64,000 nucleotides of DNA from Actinobacteria bacterium 69-20 (GCA_001897425.1 MKSW01000013.1:100302-164301), one strand, 5' to 3'; counted from the stretch's first letter, positions 53,935-62,666 are shown. The notes: a model not told the origin generated them from the letters alone. Numbers and translations: made by a program.

Positions 53935-54654
53935 ATGAATGACTCGCGCAAAGTAGGTGGTTCGGAACGGAAGCGATTCCGTTTCACGCGACCGCTCGCA
54001 CTCACCGCCGTAGCCGCAGGAGCAGTCGTATTGGCGCTTGCCGTTGCGGTACCGGCGAGTGCAGCACCAAGCCCTTCGATCACGGTCAGTCCGTCGACCG
54101 GGCTGAGCAACGGGCAGACGGTGACGGTCAAGGGATCGGGTTACGCGGCGAACGTAGGGGTGAATGTCGTCGAGTGCGCGGCGAACGCATCGGGCGCCAG
54201 CGGCTGCGACATCAACACGTTCAAACCGGTGACGGCCAGTAGCAGCGGCACGTTCACGCTGTCGTTCAAGGTCGCGGAAATGTTCGGCACCACCGACTGC
54301 ACCAAGGTTGCCTGCGTGATCAACGGCGCGGCGGGCACCACGCCGAGCGCACCCACCGGTACTTCTGCCCCGCTCAAGTTCGGGGCGGTCGTCTCGACAC
54401 CCGCGACAGCGCCCACATCGGCCTCGACAACACCGACGTCGTCCTCGACAACACCGACGTCGATCTCGGTCGAGCCGACGTCGACCTCCATCACGTCGTC
54501 GAGCTCGGCGGTCGTTCCCACCGCGGTCAACTCCGGCAACGGCACTCCGCCGAACGCGGGCATGGTGGCCGGTGGTGTCGCGCTGCTCGTTCTGGGTGGC
54601 GCAGCACTGATCCTGCTGGCGATGGGACGCCGGCGCCACGCGCTGCACAGGTAG
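53935..54654 (+). CDS. Neocarzinostatin-fold surface protein with sorting-like tail
   Basis: A 239-residue exported protein: basic N-terminus, signal helix (LALTAVAAGAVVLALAVAVP) ending ASAAP, then a neocarzinostatin/macromomycin-like beta-sandwich (ITVSPSTGLSNGQTVTVKGS, paired Cys in CAANASGASGCD and CTKVACVING), a Thr/Ser/Pro repeat linker (21-bp DNA repeats around 54420-54470), and a C-terminal PPNAG, hydrophobic helix and RRRHALHR tail. That end resembles a sortase substrate although PPNAG is not LPxTG. An AGGAGG precedes the ATG. It stands beside a sortase gene and could be its substrate. Confidence 0.85.
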   Translation: MNDSRKVGGSERKRFRFTRPLALTAVAAGAVVLALAVAVPASAAPSPSITVSPSTGLSNGQTVTVKGSGYAANVGVNVVECAANASGASGCDINTFKPVTASSSGTFTLSFKVAEMFGTTDCTKVACVINGAAGTTPSAPTGTSAPLKFGAVVSTPATAPTSASTTPTSSSTTPTSISVEPTSTSITSSSSAVVPTAVNSGNGTPPNAGMVAGGVALLVLGGAALILLAMGRRRHALHR

Positions 54655-54661
54655 CTAGTCC

Positions 54662-55459
54662 ATGGTTCAAGGTCACCGGCACCGGCGGCGAAGGCTCCTC
54701 TGGGCCCGAGCCGTCGGTGCCGCCGTGGCGGTTGCGTGCGTCGCGATCGGAGCGTCGATGATCATTCGCGGCTCGCACTCCGACGCGAGCCGGATTCCCA
54801 GCGACGTGCCGATCGTCAACGCCGCGACCGGGGCAGACACGATCGGGTCCACTCCGATCGGGACGCCTCCGGGTAGCGGCTTGACGTCGAGTAGCGACGG
54901 TCCGACATCGGACGCGACGTCGCGGTCCGGCACTGGTCACCCGGCGGCCACCCCAGCCACCTCACCTGCGGCCGACACGTCGACCGCAGGGCGGGCCGGC
55001 CGACTGTCCCGCCCGAACACCGTCGAAATTCCCAGCCAGCAGGTGAGCGCGCCCATCGTCGGCAACTGTCCCGTCGAGAACGGGACGATGGAACCGCCCC
55101 CCGACGTGCATCAGACGTGCCGATGGAGTGGCGGCGAATCCCTCGACGTCGCCGCGGGCTCCGGGATCACCGTCATCACCGGGCACGTCAACTACGTCGG
55201 CCAAGGGCAGGGCGCGTTCGCGAGGATCGGCGACCTGCGCGTCGGTGACCTGCTGGTGACGTCGGGTCCGGACGGCTCCACGATCCACTGGACTGTCACC
55301 CGCGTCGTGGCGTACACGAAGACGGGCGGCATCCCCGAGCGGATCTTCACCCAGTCCGACGCGCAACGAAGGACGTTGCGGCTGATCACTTGCGGCGGAA
55401 CCCTCGAATCCGATGGCAGTTACAACGACAACATCATCGTGACGGCGGTCGCGGCCTGA
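54662..55459 (+). CDS. Sortase family protein (class F-like)
   Basis: A 265-residue membrane-anchored sortase-like transpeptidase. A basic N-terminus, one helix (AVGAAVAVACVAIGASMII), a disordered linker, then the sortase fold: EIPSQQVSAPIVG, ITGHVNYVGQGQGAF with catalytic His175, and LRLITCGGTLESDGSYNDN with catalytic Cys244. The usual Arg is often found in a Y-R-D-N segment; here it reads YNDN, so the Arg is not evident. It starts 8 bp after the neocarzinostatin-like gene. Weak ribosome-binding site. Confidence 0.82.
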   Translation: MVQGHRHRRRRLLWARAVGAAVAVACVAIGASMIIRGSHSDASRIPSDVPIVNAATGADTIGSTPIGTPPGSGLTSSSDGPTSDATSRSGTGHPAATPATSPAADTSTAGRAGRLSRPNTVEIPSQQVSAPIVGNCPVENGTMEPPPDVHQTCRWSGGESLDVAAGSGITVITGHVNYVGQGQGAFARIGDLRVGDLLVTSGPDGSTIHWTVTRVVAYTKTGGIPERIFTQSDAQRRTLRLITCGGTLESDGSYNDNIIVTAVAA

Positions 55460-55517
55460 ACTGTCGGTTTGATCATTCGGAGCACAATCGGGGTAGGCCC
55501 ACGGGAAAGGGGTCGTC

Positions 55518-56135
55518 ATGCATTGCTCCGGAAAACGAGTCAGAACGAGCCTGATCCCTGCCGCGGTCGGCGCTCTCGTCGTCGGCATCGTAGGGCTGGC
55601 CGGGTGCGGTTCGAGCAGCCCGAGCAGTTCGAGCACGGCGCATTCGACGCCGTCGTCGGGGACCGCTGCCGCGACGGCGAGCACCACCCGCGCGGCCGGC
55701 GGAGCGTCGGACACCGCGGCCGGCGGAACTTCGAACACCATGCCCGGCGGGGCATCGGACACCGCGGCGATCGAGAAGGCATACGAGGTGTTCTTCGCGC
55801 CTAACGCGGGCAACGCCTCCATGGACCACCTGCAAAACGGCGAACAGTTCCAAGCCGTGCTCAACCAGCAAGGTCAGAGCGAGAGTTCGCTGGCCGCAAG
55901 CGCTTCCGCCCACGTCTCCAAGGTCACGCTGATCTCTCCGACCGTCGCGAAGGTCATTTTCACCATCGAGGTCGGCGGCAAGCCGATGCTCCAGAACCAA
56001 CCCGGCTACGCCGTGAAACAGGACGGCACCTGGAAGGTTTCGGACTACACGTTCTGCGGCCTGCTGCACCTCGAGATGGGCAGCAAGGTTCCGAGCGTGT
56101 GCGATTCGGCGGTGGCGACCCACGCACCGAGCTGA
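55518..56135 (+). CDS. Mtb12-like lipoprotein
   Basis: A 205-residue lipoprotein: signal with lipobox GIVGLAGCGSS, a Ser/Thr/Ala/Gly-rich linker, then a compact domain beginning AIEKAYEVFFAPNAGNASMD and ending with the Cys-containing DYTFCGLLHLEM and SVCDSAV. The pattern matches the low-molecular-weight antigen MTB12 family, which has a small alpha+beta fold of unknown role. The ATG follows GGAAAGGGG. Predicted on the outer face of the membrane. Confidence 0.86.
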   Translation: MHCSGKRVRTSLIPAAVGALVVGIVGLAGCGSSSPSSSSTAHSTPSSGTAAATASTTRAAGGASDTAAGGTSNTMPGGASDTAAIEKAYEVFFAPNAGNASMDHLQNGEQFQAVLNQQGQSESSLAASASAHVSKVTLISPTVAKVIFTIEVGGKPMLQNQPGYAVKQDGTWKVSDYTFCGLLHLEMGSKVPSVCDSAVATHAPS

Positions 56136-56205
56136 TCTCACCGGGTGCCGCCACGCTTGAGACGGCGTCGGTCGGGACTGGGTGTGCCTCTGGGAGGAGC
56201 AGCGC

Positions 56206-57765
56206 GTGCGGACCATCGTCGGGAGGCACGGCCACAAGCCGGTACCGCGCGCGATCGCGCTGACGACGGTCCTCGGCGTTCTCTTCCTGACTTTCCTTGA
56301 CACGACAATCGTCACGGTCGTTCTGGGCAACATCCAATTCACGTTGGGCGCCGGGATCATTCCGCTGCAGTGGGTGGTCAACGCGTACTCACTGGTCTTC
56401 GCCAGCCTCATGCTGTTTGCCGGTTCGCTCGGCGATCGGCTGGGCCGCAAGCGCCTCATGTTGATCGGCATCGCCGTGTTTTGTGCCGGGTCGGTGCTCT
56501 GCGCCCTCTCGCCGAGCATCGGCTGGCTGATCGGCGGGCGGGCCGTCATGGGGGTCGGGGCAGCCGCCTCCGAGCCGGGCACGCTGTCCGTGATCCGTCA
56601 CATGTATCCCGACCGGCGGCGACGGGCTCGGGCACTCGGCGCCTGGGCCGCGGTATCCGGACTGTCGCTGGCGATCGGACCCGTCATCGGCGGTCTGCTG
56701 GTTGCCGTCGGCGATTGGCGCACGGTGTTCTGGTTCAACCTGGCGCTCGGGGCGGCGCTGTTCGTGTTCGCCGCGGAGTTCGTCCCGCTCAGTCGCGACC
56801 CGCAGCGTGGGCCGCTGGACGGCGGCGGGTTCGTGCTCGGCGCGCTCGCCTTGGGATCGCTGATCTTCGCCGGCATGTCCGGCGAGCAGTACGGCTACCG
56901 GACGTCATGGGTGATCGTCTTGTTCGTGGTAGGGGCGGTCGCCGCGGCCGTCGCGATCGCAGTCGAGCGCCGCGTCGACAGCCCGATCATCGACCTGCGC
57001 TATCTGGGGCAACGCAGCGTTGCCGACGCGCTGTTCGCCGCGTTCGCGATCTATTTCGGGGTCTTCTCGATCTTCTTCTTCACAGCGCTGTACCTCGACA
57101 TCGTGGAGGGCTACAGCGGCTTGCAGATGGCTCAGATGTTCGGCCCCATGGCCGGTTTGATCGTCGCGGGTTCGATCGTGTCGGGTTATTGGGTCGGCAA
57201 TGCCGGTCCGCGTGGCCCCATGATGTCGGGCGCGGTCGTCAGCGCCATCGGCATCCTGATGACGCGTGTGTACCTGACGCCGCACCCGGATTTCGGCGCG
57301 CTCATGCTGGCGCTCGCCATCGCCGGGCTCGGCTTCGGGATTGCCGTCGTGCCCGTCACCGCTGCGGTGCTCGGCCATGTCCCGGCCGCGCATTCCGGGA
57401 TGGCGGCCGGCGCGACGAACACGGCCAGACAGCTCGGGTCTGTCGTCGGCGTCACCGCGCTGGGCGCGCTCGTCAACGTCACCATCACCAGCGGCTTCGG
57501 CGCGGACCTGCAGCGTCAGGGCGTCCCGGAGTCGCTGAAGAACGCCGTCATCGGAATCCTCGAGACGGGCGGCTCGGCGGCGCAGGGCCTCGATATCGCG
57601 CATCCCGATCCCTCGATCGCCCCTCTCGTGCACGCCGCGACGGGTGCCTTCCGAGACGGCATCCACCTCGCCCTCATCGTCTCCGCCGTCTTGATCCTGA
57701 TCTCCGCCGTCGTCACCGCAGCCACGCCACGCTCCGCGCTCGACCCGGAGTCCGAGGTCGACTGA
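56206..57765 (+). CDS. MFS drug exporter of the DHA2 (14-TMS) family
   Basis: A 519-residue transporter with about 14 helices. The DHA2 signature is LDTTIVTVVLGNIQFTLGAG, then the A-loop GSLGDRLGRKRLMLIGIAVF and the antiporter-type GPVIGGLLVAVGDWRTVFWF. EmrB/QacA relatives expel drugs or lipophilic cations by proton antiport. GTG at 56206 is preferred because GGGAGGAG lies 7 bp upstream; GTG at 56182 is the alternative. No regulator sits next to it. Substrate unknown. Confidence 0.93.
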   Translation: MRTIVGRHGHKPVPRAIALTTVLGVLFLTFLDTTIVTVVLGNIQFTLGAGIIPLQWVVNAYSLVFASLMLFAGSLGDRLGRKRLMLIGIAVFCAGSVLCALSPSIGWLIGGRAVMGVGAAASEPGTLSVIRHMYPDRRRRARALGAWAAVSGLSLAIGPVIGGLLVAVGDWRTVFWFNLALGAALFVFAAEFVPLSRDPQRGPLDGGGFVLGALALGSLIFAGMSGEQYGYRTSWVIVLFVVGAVAAAVAIAVERRVDSPIIDLRYLGQRSVADALFAAFAIYFGVFSIFFFTALYLDIVEGYSGLQMAQMFGPMAGLIVAGSIVSGYWVGNAGPRGPMMSGAVVSAIGILMTRVYLTPHPDFGALMLALAIAGLGFGIAVVPVTAAVLGHVPAAHSGMAAGATNTARQLGSVVGVTALGALVNVTITSGFGADLQRQGVPESLKNAVIGILETGGSAAQGLDIAHPDPSIAPLVHAATGAFRDGIHLALIVSAVLILISAVVTAATPRSALDPESEVD

Positions 57766-57910
57766 ATCCGCGCAGCGGGCCGGTGTCGCCGCACGACTGC
57801 CCACACGTTGCCCGCCTTCCCATCGCAACAATCGAACTATCCGACCTGCGGCACCGCCGGGCGCGCGAAACGGACACCGACGATATCCGGACTGGGGCTC
57901 GCAGCAACGG

Positions 57911-58342
57911 CTACTGATGGTCGATGTTCAGCGCCTTGAGGAGTGTTGCGGCGGGGTCTGGCTGTCGGCGTTCCTGGAGGGCAGCGAGCAGGTGTCGTGG
58001 CTGGACCTTTCGCGTTTTCTCCCCGCTGGCCAAGGCCACGGCACGCGCTATCACGGCCCGAAGTCCTGAGGTCAGGGGCGCGTGGCCGACTTTTCTGGGT
58101 GCGCTCGGGCCGGGCATGGTTCCGAGGTCAATCCCGAGTGCCGCCAATGCGGCGTGATCAAGGTCTCGGGCCGCGGCGCGGGCTTGCTCAACGTCGGCGC
58201 CGAGTGTGTCGACGACGCCGGAGTCATGAAGGAGACCGAGCAGTAGGTGGTCGGTGCCGATCCGGCGGTCGCCTTGCCGAGCAGCCTCATGCGCGGCGTG
58301 GGTGAGTGCAGCTGCCGCGTCTTTCGTCATGGGTCCGAACAC
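57911..58342 (-). CDS. Clp N-terminal (double Clp repeat) protein
   Basis: A 143-residue protein consisting of two Clp N repeats: ALTHAAHEAARQGDRRIGTD HLLLGLLHD region and LRAVIARAVALASGEKTRKV followed by HLLAALQ. It lacks the AAA+ domains of ClpC. It might bind substrates or compete for adaptor sites. It lies 6 bp after the HTH gene on the same strand, a pair seen in many actinobacteria, and diverges from an ABC exporter. Confidence 0.85.
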   Translation of the reverse strand: MFGPMTKDAAAALTHAAHEAARQGDRRIGTDHLLLGLLHDSGVVDTLGADVEQARAAARDLDHAALAALGIDLGTMPGPSAPRKVGHAPLTSGLRAVIARAVALASGEKTRKVQPRHLLAALQERRQPDPAATLLKALNIDHQ

Positions 58343-58348
58343 GGTGCG

Positions 58349-58549
58349 CTACTTCCCGTACTTGGCGTGCATGGACTGCCGGGACACACCGAGCGCGTCT
58401 CCGATCTGTTCCCAGGACCAACCCTGATCCCTGGCCGCTTTGACCTGCCGGGCCTCGACCTGTTCCGCCAACCGGCGCAGTGCTCCAACCGCCCGCAAAC
58501 CGACTGCCGGGTCGGTGGACCGGAGCTGTGCCGCGACATCATCACCCAT
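58349..58549 (-). CDS. Small helix-turn-helix DNA-binding protein
   Basis: A 66-residue regulator whose C-terminal helix-turn-helix reads ARDQGWSWEQIGDALGVSRQ SMHAKYGK, in the style of sigma-70 region 4 or homeodomain-like HTH. It lies in a leftward unit with the Clp_N gene. A perfect 17-bp inverted repeat just upstream of its start covers the divergent promoter and is likely its operator. The ATG at 58549 was chosen since the longer reading would run into the palindrome. Confidence 0.8.
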   Translation of the reverse strand: MGDDVAAQLRSTDPAVGLRAVGALRRLAEQVEARQVKAARDQGWSWEQIGDALGVSRQSMHAKYGK

Positions 58550-58555
58550 CACACC

Positions 58556-58622
58556 GTCAGTCTGGCTTGACAATACAGTGATGTCAAGCCAGACTGACAC
58601 AGGCCGTCAGGCCAGACTGACA
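58556..58622. promoter_or_regulatory. Perfect 17-bp palindrome with promoter elements and a third half-site
   Basis: GTCAGTCTGGCTTGACA (58556-58572) and its exact complement (58582-58598) are separated by 9 bases. Each arm contains a TTGACA -35-like hexamer in opposite orientation, so divergent promoters are plausible. The half-site GCCAGACTGACA recurs at 58611-58622, 23 bp from the second arm. The site lies between the HTH gene and the ABC exporter gene. Confidence 0.75.
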
Positions 58623-58637
58623 GAAGCGAGGGCAGCG

Positions 58638-59552
58638 ATGGGTGACAGCGAGTACGCCATCCGGGTCGACGGTCTGCGGATGCGATACGGCACCCGCGAG
58701 GTGCTCGCCGGCGTGACGTTCGACGTGCCGCGCGGCGAGACTCTCGTCATGTTGGGCCCGAACGGTGCCGGAAAGACGACGACGATCGAGATCCTCGAGG
58801 GATTCCGGATGCGCTCGGCCGGCGCGGTGTCGGTGCTGGGCGTCGACCCAGCCCGCGCGGACGAGACGTGGCGAGCCACTATCGGCATCGTCACGCAGTC
58901 CTGGCGCGACCACGCCAAGTGGCAGGTGAGCGAGTTCCTCGCCTACCAGGGCTCGTACTACACGCCGTTCGCGTCACCCTCGACACCTCGGCCGTGGCCG
59001 ATCGGCGACCTGCTGGAGGCAGTCGGCCTCACCGATCACGCGAAGACGCCGATCGGGCGGCTGTCCGGCGGGCAGCGTCGCCGCCTCGATGTCGCCGTCG
59101 GACTGGTCGGACGACCCGACCTAGTGCTCATGGACGAACCGACGGTCGGGTTCGACCCGGAGGCGCGGGCCGAGTTCCATCGAATCATCCACGCGGTTAC
59201 CGAGCGGTGGCAGACCACGGTTCTGCTGACCACCCACGACCTTGACGAGGCGGAGAAGCTCGCCGACCGTGTGGTGATCCTGGCCGGCGGCACCATCATC
59301 GCCGATGGCACCCCGCACGAACTCGCGCGACAGATCGCGGGCGAGGACGAGGTGCGCTGGACAGTGAACGGAACCCCGCACACCCGATCCACCCCCGACT
59401 CCACCGGCTTCGTTCGAGAACTCTTTCGTCATCACGGCGATGCCATCGGCGACCTCGAAGTACGCCGCGCATCGCTGGAAGACACCTACCTCGCGCTGGT
59501 CCGCGACGCCGAGACGCCCCGCTTCGAACCGATAGGCAGGACCGCGGCATGA
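58638..59552 (+). CDS. ABC exporter ATP-binding protein
   Basis: A 304-residue ABC ATPase of the DrrA/CcmA type. Walker A LGPNGAGKTTTIEILEGFRM, signature RLSGGQRRRLDVAVGLV, Walker B LVLMDEPTVGFDPEAR and the H-loop LLTTHDLDEAEKL. The C-terminal domain is that of multidrug-type exporters. The start at ATG 58638 gives the standard N-terminus. The stop overlaps the permease start by 4 bp, so the pair forms one transporter. Likely under the control of the palindrome and HTH upstream. Confidence 0.94.
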   Translation: MGDSEYAIRVDGLRMRYGTREVLAGVTFDVPRGETLVMLGPNGAGKTTTIEILEGFRMRSAGAVSVLGVDPARADETWRATIGIVTQSWRDHAKWQVSEFLAYQGSYYTPFASPSTPRPWPIGDLLEAVGLTDHAKTPIGRLSGGQRRRLDVAVGLVGRPDLVLMDEPTVGFDPEARAEFHRIIHAVTERWQTTVLLTTHDLDEAEKLADRVVILAGGTIIADGTPHELARQIAGEDEVRWTVNGTPHTRSTPDSTGFVRELFRHHGDAIGDLEVRRASLEDTYLALVRDAETPRFEPIGRTAA

Positions 59553-60379
59553 CCACCACCGCCCTCCGGTCCGGCTTCCGGGCCGGGCTGATCGAGCTGC
59601 GTCAGAACTTCACCGGCGCCGCCCTCATCGGCCAGTTGTTCTGGCCCGTTGCGACGCTCGTCGCCATCTGGTTCCTCCGCGATATGACCGTGGCCGGTGC
59701 CCGACTCGGCCCACTGGTCCTGCCCAGCGCGGTGGGGATGTTCATCGCATTCGGAATGCTGCTGACCGTGCAGCAACTCGCTGCCGACCGCGAGGACGGC
59801 ACCCTGCTGCGGGCAAAGGCCACACCGCGCGGCATCCGCGGCTACCTCGTGGGCAAGTTCGTGAACGTCTCCGCCACCGTGCTCGCGTACCTGCTGATCC
59901 TGCTCGTCCCCGGCGCGCTGCTCATTGGCGGTCTGTCGATCACCGCTACCGGATGGCTCACCCTGGCGTGGATCCTCGCCCTCGGGCTGATCGCGACCCA
60001 GGCGCTCGGTGCCGTTTTCGGTGCGCTCGTGCGAAGCTCCAGAGGTGCGGGCATGACGTCCGTTCCCGTGATCGGGCTGATCGCCATCTCCGGCATCTTC
60101 TACCCGATCACCGCGCTGCCCGGCTGGCTCCAAGCCATCGGACAGATCTTCCCCGTCTACTGGCTCGGCCTCGGTATGCGCTCCGCACTCCTACCCGCCG
60201 ATGCAGTGACTGTGGAAATCGGCGAGTCCTGGCGCCACCTCGACACGGCCGCCGTCCTCGGCACCTGGGCGGTGGCGGGTCTGATCCTCGCCCCCATCGT
60301 GCTCCGACGCATGGCCCGTAAAGAATCCGGCTCCCGCGTCGCACAACGACGCGAACAACTCCAGCAACGCGTCGGCTAG
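59549..60379 (+). CDS. ABC-2 type exporter permease
   Basis: A 276-residue membrane protein with six helices, ABC-2 type. It starts in an overlap with the ATPase gene. The segment GMTSVPVIGLIAISGIFYPI and then LPGWLQAIGQIFPVYWLG is the ABC-2 signature region. It pairs with the DrrA-like ATPase; drug or lipid export is plausible, though the substrate is unknown. Confidence 0.92.
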   Translation: MTTTALRSGFRAGLIELRQNFTGAALIGQLFWPVATLVAIWFLRDMTVAGARLGPLVLPSAVGMFIAFGMLLTVQQLAADREDGTLLRAKATPRGIRGYLVGKFVNVSATVLAYLLILLVPGALLIGGLSITATGWLTLAWILALGLIATQALGAVFGALVRSSRGAGMTSVPVIGLIAISGIFYPITALPGWLQAIGQIFPVYWLGLGMRSALLPADAVTVEIGESWRHLDTAAVLGTWAVAGLILAPIVLRRMARKESGSRVAQRREQLQQRVG

Positions 60380-60544
60380 TGAAGCCCCGCCCGATCCCGC
60401 CAGCCGACGCCGCAGCCGCCCCTGATCAACGCGGCCGACGCCCGAACCCGGTCCGGTAGCATCAGATCCGCCATCCCCGGCAACCAGAGCGAGCCACCAG
60501 AACGACTTCCAGCTAGTTCTCTTGGCCGTATTCTTGTTGCCCTC

Positions 60545-60617
60545 GCCCTCGTAGCTCAGGGGATAGAGCACCGCTCTCCTAAAGCGGGTGTCGGCAGTTC
60601 GAATCTGCCCGGGGGCA
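60545..60617 (+). tRNA. tRNA-Arg(CCT)
   Basis: A 73-nt tRNA without encoded CCA. Acceptor GCCCTCG pairs with CGGGGGC (one G-T), anticodon stem CCGCT/AGCGG encloses CTCCTAA, so the anticodon CCT reads AGG. The T-arm has GTTCGAATC. A tyrosine integrase gene starts 16 bp past the 3' end, the usual layout of a tRNA used as an attachment site. Confidence 0.95.
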
Positions 60618-60632
60618 CGGTATTTATGCAGG

Positions 60633-61757
60633 TCAAAGGGTTGAGGTGATACTGCGAGGACCCTTCGGGCTCTGCCCGTACCTTATTCGTACCTTACGAG
60701 TTTCACTGCGTACCTCATCCATGCGCGTGGAAAGATCGTCAAGATCCGAGTCGAAGAGGTCGGAGTACACGTCCAATGTCACGCTCGGTTTCGAGTGACC
60801 GAGCATTCGTTGGACCGCCAGCACGTTCGCGCCGGCCGAAACTGCCAACGACGCCGCGGTGTGGCGGAGCTCGTGCGGGGTCAGTCCTTCCAGGCCGGCG
60901 GAGGTGGCGGCCGCGTCGAACCAGTCGCGGCGCATGTTCCGCACCCGAAGAACCCCGCCGTTGATCGATCCGAATACGAGGTCCTCGGTCGATCTACCGG
61001 TGGTGCGGTCGGCGAGCGCGTCAACGAGGAACCCGGGGAATGGGACAGACCGCTCCTCGCCGTCTTTCGGCGATCCCCATTTCAGAACGCCATTGACTTC
61101 GGTGACCGACGCGGAGACCTGGAGCCTCCGCCGCCGTAGATTGACGCCGCCGACGCGCAGTGCGGCGAGCTCCCCGATGCGCAGGCCGCAATACGCGAGC
61201 ACTAGAACAATTTCGGCATGTTCACCGGCAGCTTCTGCGAGATCTTCAACCTGCTGCGCCGTCAGATAGCGCTTACGAACCACCGCCTGTTTAGGAAGCT
61301 TGACGCCGACGACGGGGGTGGCCGGCAGCTTCCGCGACGAGACGGCAAACCGCATCACCGACGACAAGACGCCAGCGATTTTTCGCACCGTGCCGCCCGC
61401 GAGGGCACCCTGCGCGTAGCCCACGATCCACGCCTGGATCTCATCGAATGTAACGCGTTCCAGCTGCGTGGTACCCCACCTGGGCAGGACATGTCGGTTG
61501 AGGATAGATTCGTTGCGGGCACGCGTCGCCGGCGTCCATGACGGATCTGACGCCAGCCACTTCTCGGCGATCTCCTTAACGGTGGTGCGCCCCGCACTCG
61601 GCTCGACATACGTACCGCTCACAAGCGCCTTCGTCTGCTCATCCAGCCAACGCTGCGCGTCGATTTTGCGGATGAAGATTCGGCCCTGCTGAACGCCTGC
61701 AGGATCGTAGAACCTCGCGTACCAGCGGCCGTTAGCTCGTTTCGTGATGCTCGCCAT
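60633..61757 (-). CDS. Tyrosine-type integrase (phage/ICE family)
   Basis: A 374-residue tyrosine recombinase. N-terminal Arm-DNA binding region ASITKRANGRWYARFYDPAG, core-binding domain about 60-160, and catalytic residues in GLRIGELAALRVGGV (Arg), LTPHELRHTAASLAVSAGAN (H-x-x-R) and MLGHSKPSVTLDVYSDLF (catalytic Tyr). The strand faces the tRNA-Arg and its stop is 16 bp from the tRNA end, so integration into that tRNA is likely. Its start overlaps the regulator gene. Confidence 0.95.
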   Translation of the reverse strand: MASITKRANGRWYARFYDPAGVQQGRIFIRKIDAQRWLDEQTKALVSGTYVEPSAGRTTVKEIAEKWLASDPSWTPATRARNESILNRHVLPRWGTTQLERVTFDEIQAWIVGYAQGALAGGTVRKIAGVLSSVMRFAVSSRKLPATPVVGVKLPKQAVVRKRYLTAQQVEDLAEAAGEHAEIVLVLAYCGLRIGELAALRVGGVNLRRRRLQVSASVTEVNGVLKWGSPKDGEERSVPFPGFLVDALADRTTGRSTEDLVFGSINGGVLRVRNMRRDWFDAAATSAGLEGLTPHELRHTAASLAVSAGANVLAVQRMLGHSKPSVTLDVYSDLFDSDLDDLSTRMDEVRSETRKVRIRYGQSPKGPRSITSTL

Positions 61758-62367
61758 CGTCTACCACCACCTTGGTAATGCCTTCTGGCTGCCATGGCCG
61801 CCACGGCCAGCCGCTCTCGATAAGTAACCGCTCGAATGTCGTCACCGCATCGAGCGCGGCGTCGTCGTCGCCGGTCTCGTCTCGCAGCCGGGCGGCGAGA
61901 GCGATGAGTTCGGGGGCGGTGGGCTCGGCCCACTGCCAGACCGCGCCGGTGCGGTATTTTTCGGGCGTGCGGTCCGTCGCGATCCGGTAAGCGGCGGCGT
62001 AGTCCTTCGTCGTCTCGATGTAGGCGGCGATCAATTCTTCGATGCGAACAGTTGCCCGGGCGAGGTCGACACTAGCGGATTCGAGGGCTTGCCTGGCCTG
62101 ATCGATCTCCGGAGCCCGCATCAGGGATGCGAGGCTAAGCTGATCCCGGCTGTCACCAAGGATCTCGGCGATCGCGATGCCTTCGGTGAGCGAGATACCA
62201 CGCTGTCCACTTTCGACCTTCCACACCGTCGCCTGAGTGAAGCCGAATCCGCGCGACGTCATCGCTTCGGCGAGGTGTTCCTGACTCATGCCGATAGCCT
62301 CGCGCCGCGCCTTGATGTTGCGGGAGAAGTTCGCCGCGGCCTGCTGGCCGCCATCCGTATCCGCCAT
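61732..62367 (-). CDS. XRE-like helix-turn-helix regulator of the element
   Basis: A 211-residue protein with an N-terminal HTH (IKARREAIGMSQEHLAEAMT, then GFTQATVWKVESGQRGISL) and an alpha-helical C-terminal part. Such proteins control lysogeny or element maintenance. The ATG at 62367 was preferred over one at 62403. It overlaps the integrase start by 26 bp. The region upstream contains the unusually AT-rich promoter area shared with the excisionase. Confidence 0.82.
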   Translation of the reverse strand: MADTDGGQQAAANFSRNIKARREAIGMSQEHLAEAMTSRGFGFTQATVWKVESGQRGISLTEGIAIAEILGDSRDQLSLASLMRAPEIDQARQALESASVDLARATVRIEELIAAYIETTKDYAAAYRIATDRTPEKYRTGAVWQWAEPTAPELIALAARLRDETGDDDAALDAVTTFERLLIESGWPWRPWQPEGITKVVVDDGEHHETS

Positions 62368-62461
62368 ACCCGCGTTTCTACTCTTAAATAGAGTGTTGCG
62401 CAACTATAGCAATTGCGTAATCTGGTTCACAGTAATTTATCCTGCTCGGATTGGAGTGATC

Positions 62462-62656
62462 ATGTCGGAGAACCTGACGACTGTCGAGACCAGCGAGCTG
62501 ACGTCGATCCCGGTGGCGACGCTGCGCTGGTACCGTCACGCTGGCATCGGCCCGGTGTCCTTCAAGCTCGGCGGCCACGTGCGCTACCGCCGCGAAGACC
62601 TCGATCGCTGGATGACCGATCAATACGAAGCCAGCGCCACCCAGAAAGTTAGCTGA
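62462..62656 (+). CDS. Excisionase / MerR-like DNA-binding protein
   Basis: A 64-residue helix-turn-helix protein of the AlpA/excisionase type: VETSELTSIPVATLRWYRHA then GGHVRYRREDLDRWM. It diverges from the regulator gene. GGAGTGATC precedes the ATG at 62462, a strong site. It would bend attachment-site DNA to favour excision with the integrase. Confidence 0.88.
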   Translation: MSENLTTVETSELTSIPVATLRWYRHAGIGPVSFKLGGHVRYRREDLDRWMTDQYEASATQKVS

Positions 62657-62666
62657 CGCGGGAGAA

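Larger units (their letters stand above)
60618..62660. mobile_element. Short integrated element beside tRNA-Arg (integrase, regulator, excisionase)
   Basis: The tRNA-Arg 3' end is followed by a tyrosine integrase, an XRE-like regulator and an excisionase. No direct copy of the tRNA 3' end was found within the window, so the right attachment site may lie outside it, or be lost. The right border given is only the end of the excisionase gene. The low-GC patch at about 62390-62460 is unusual for this window. Confidence 0.6.
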
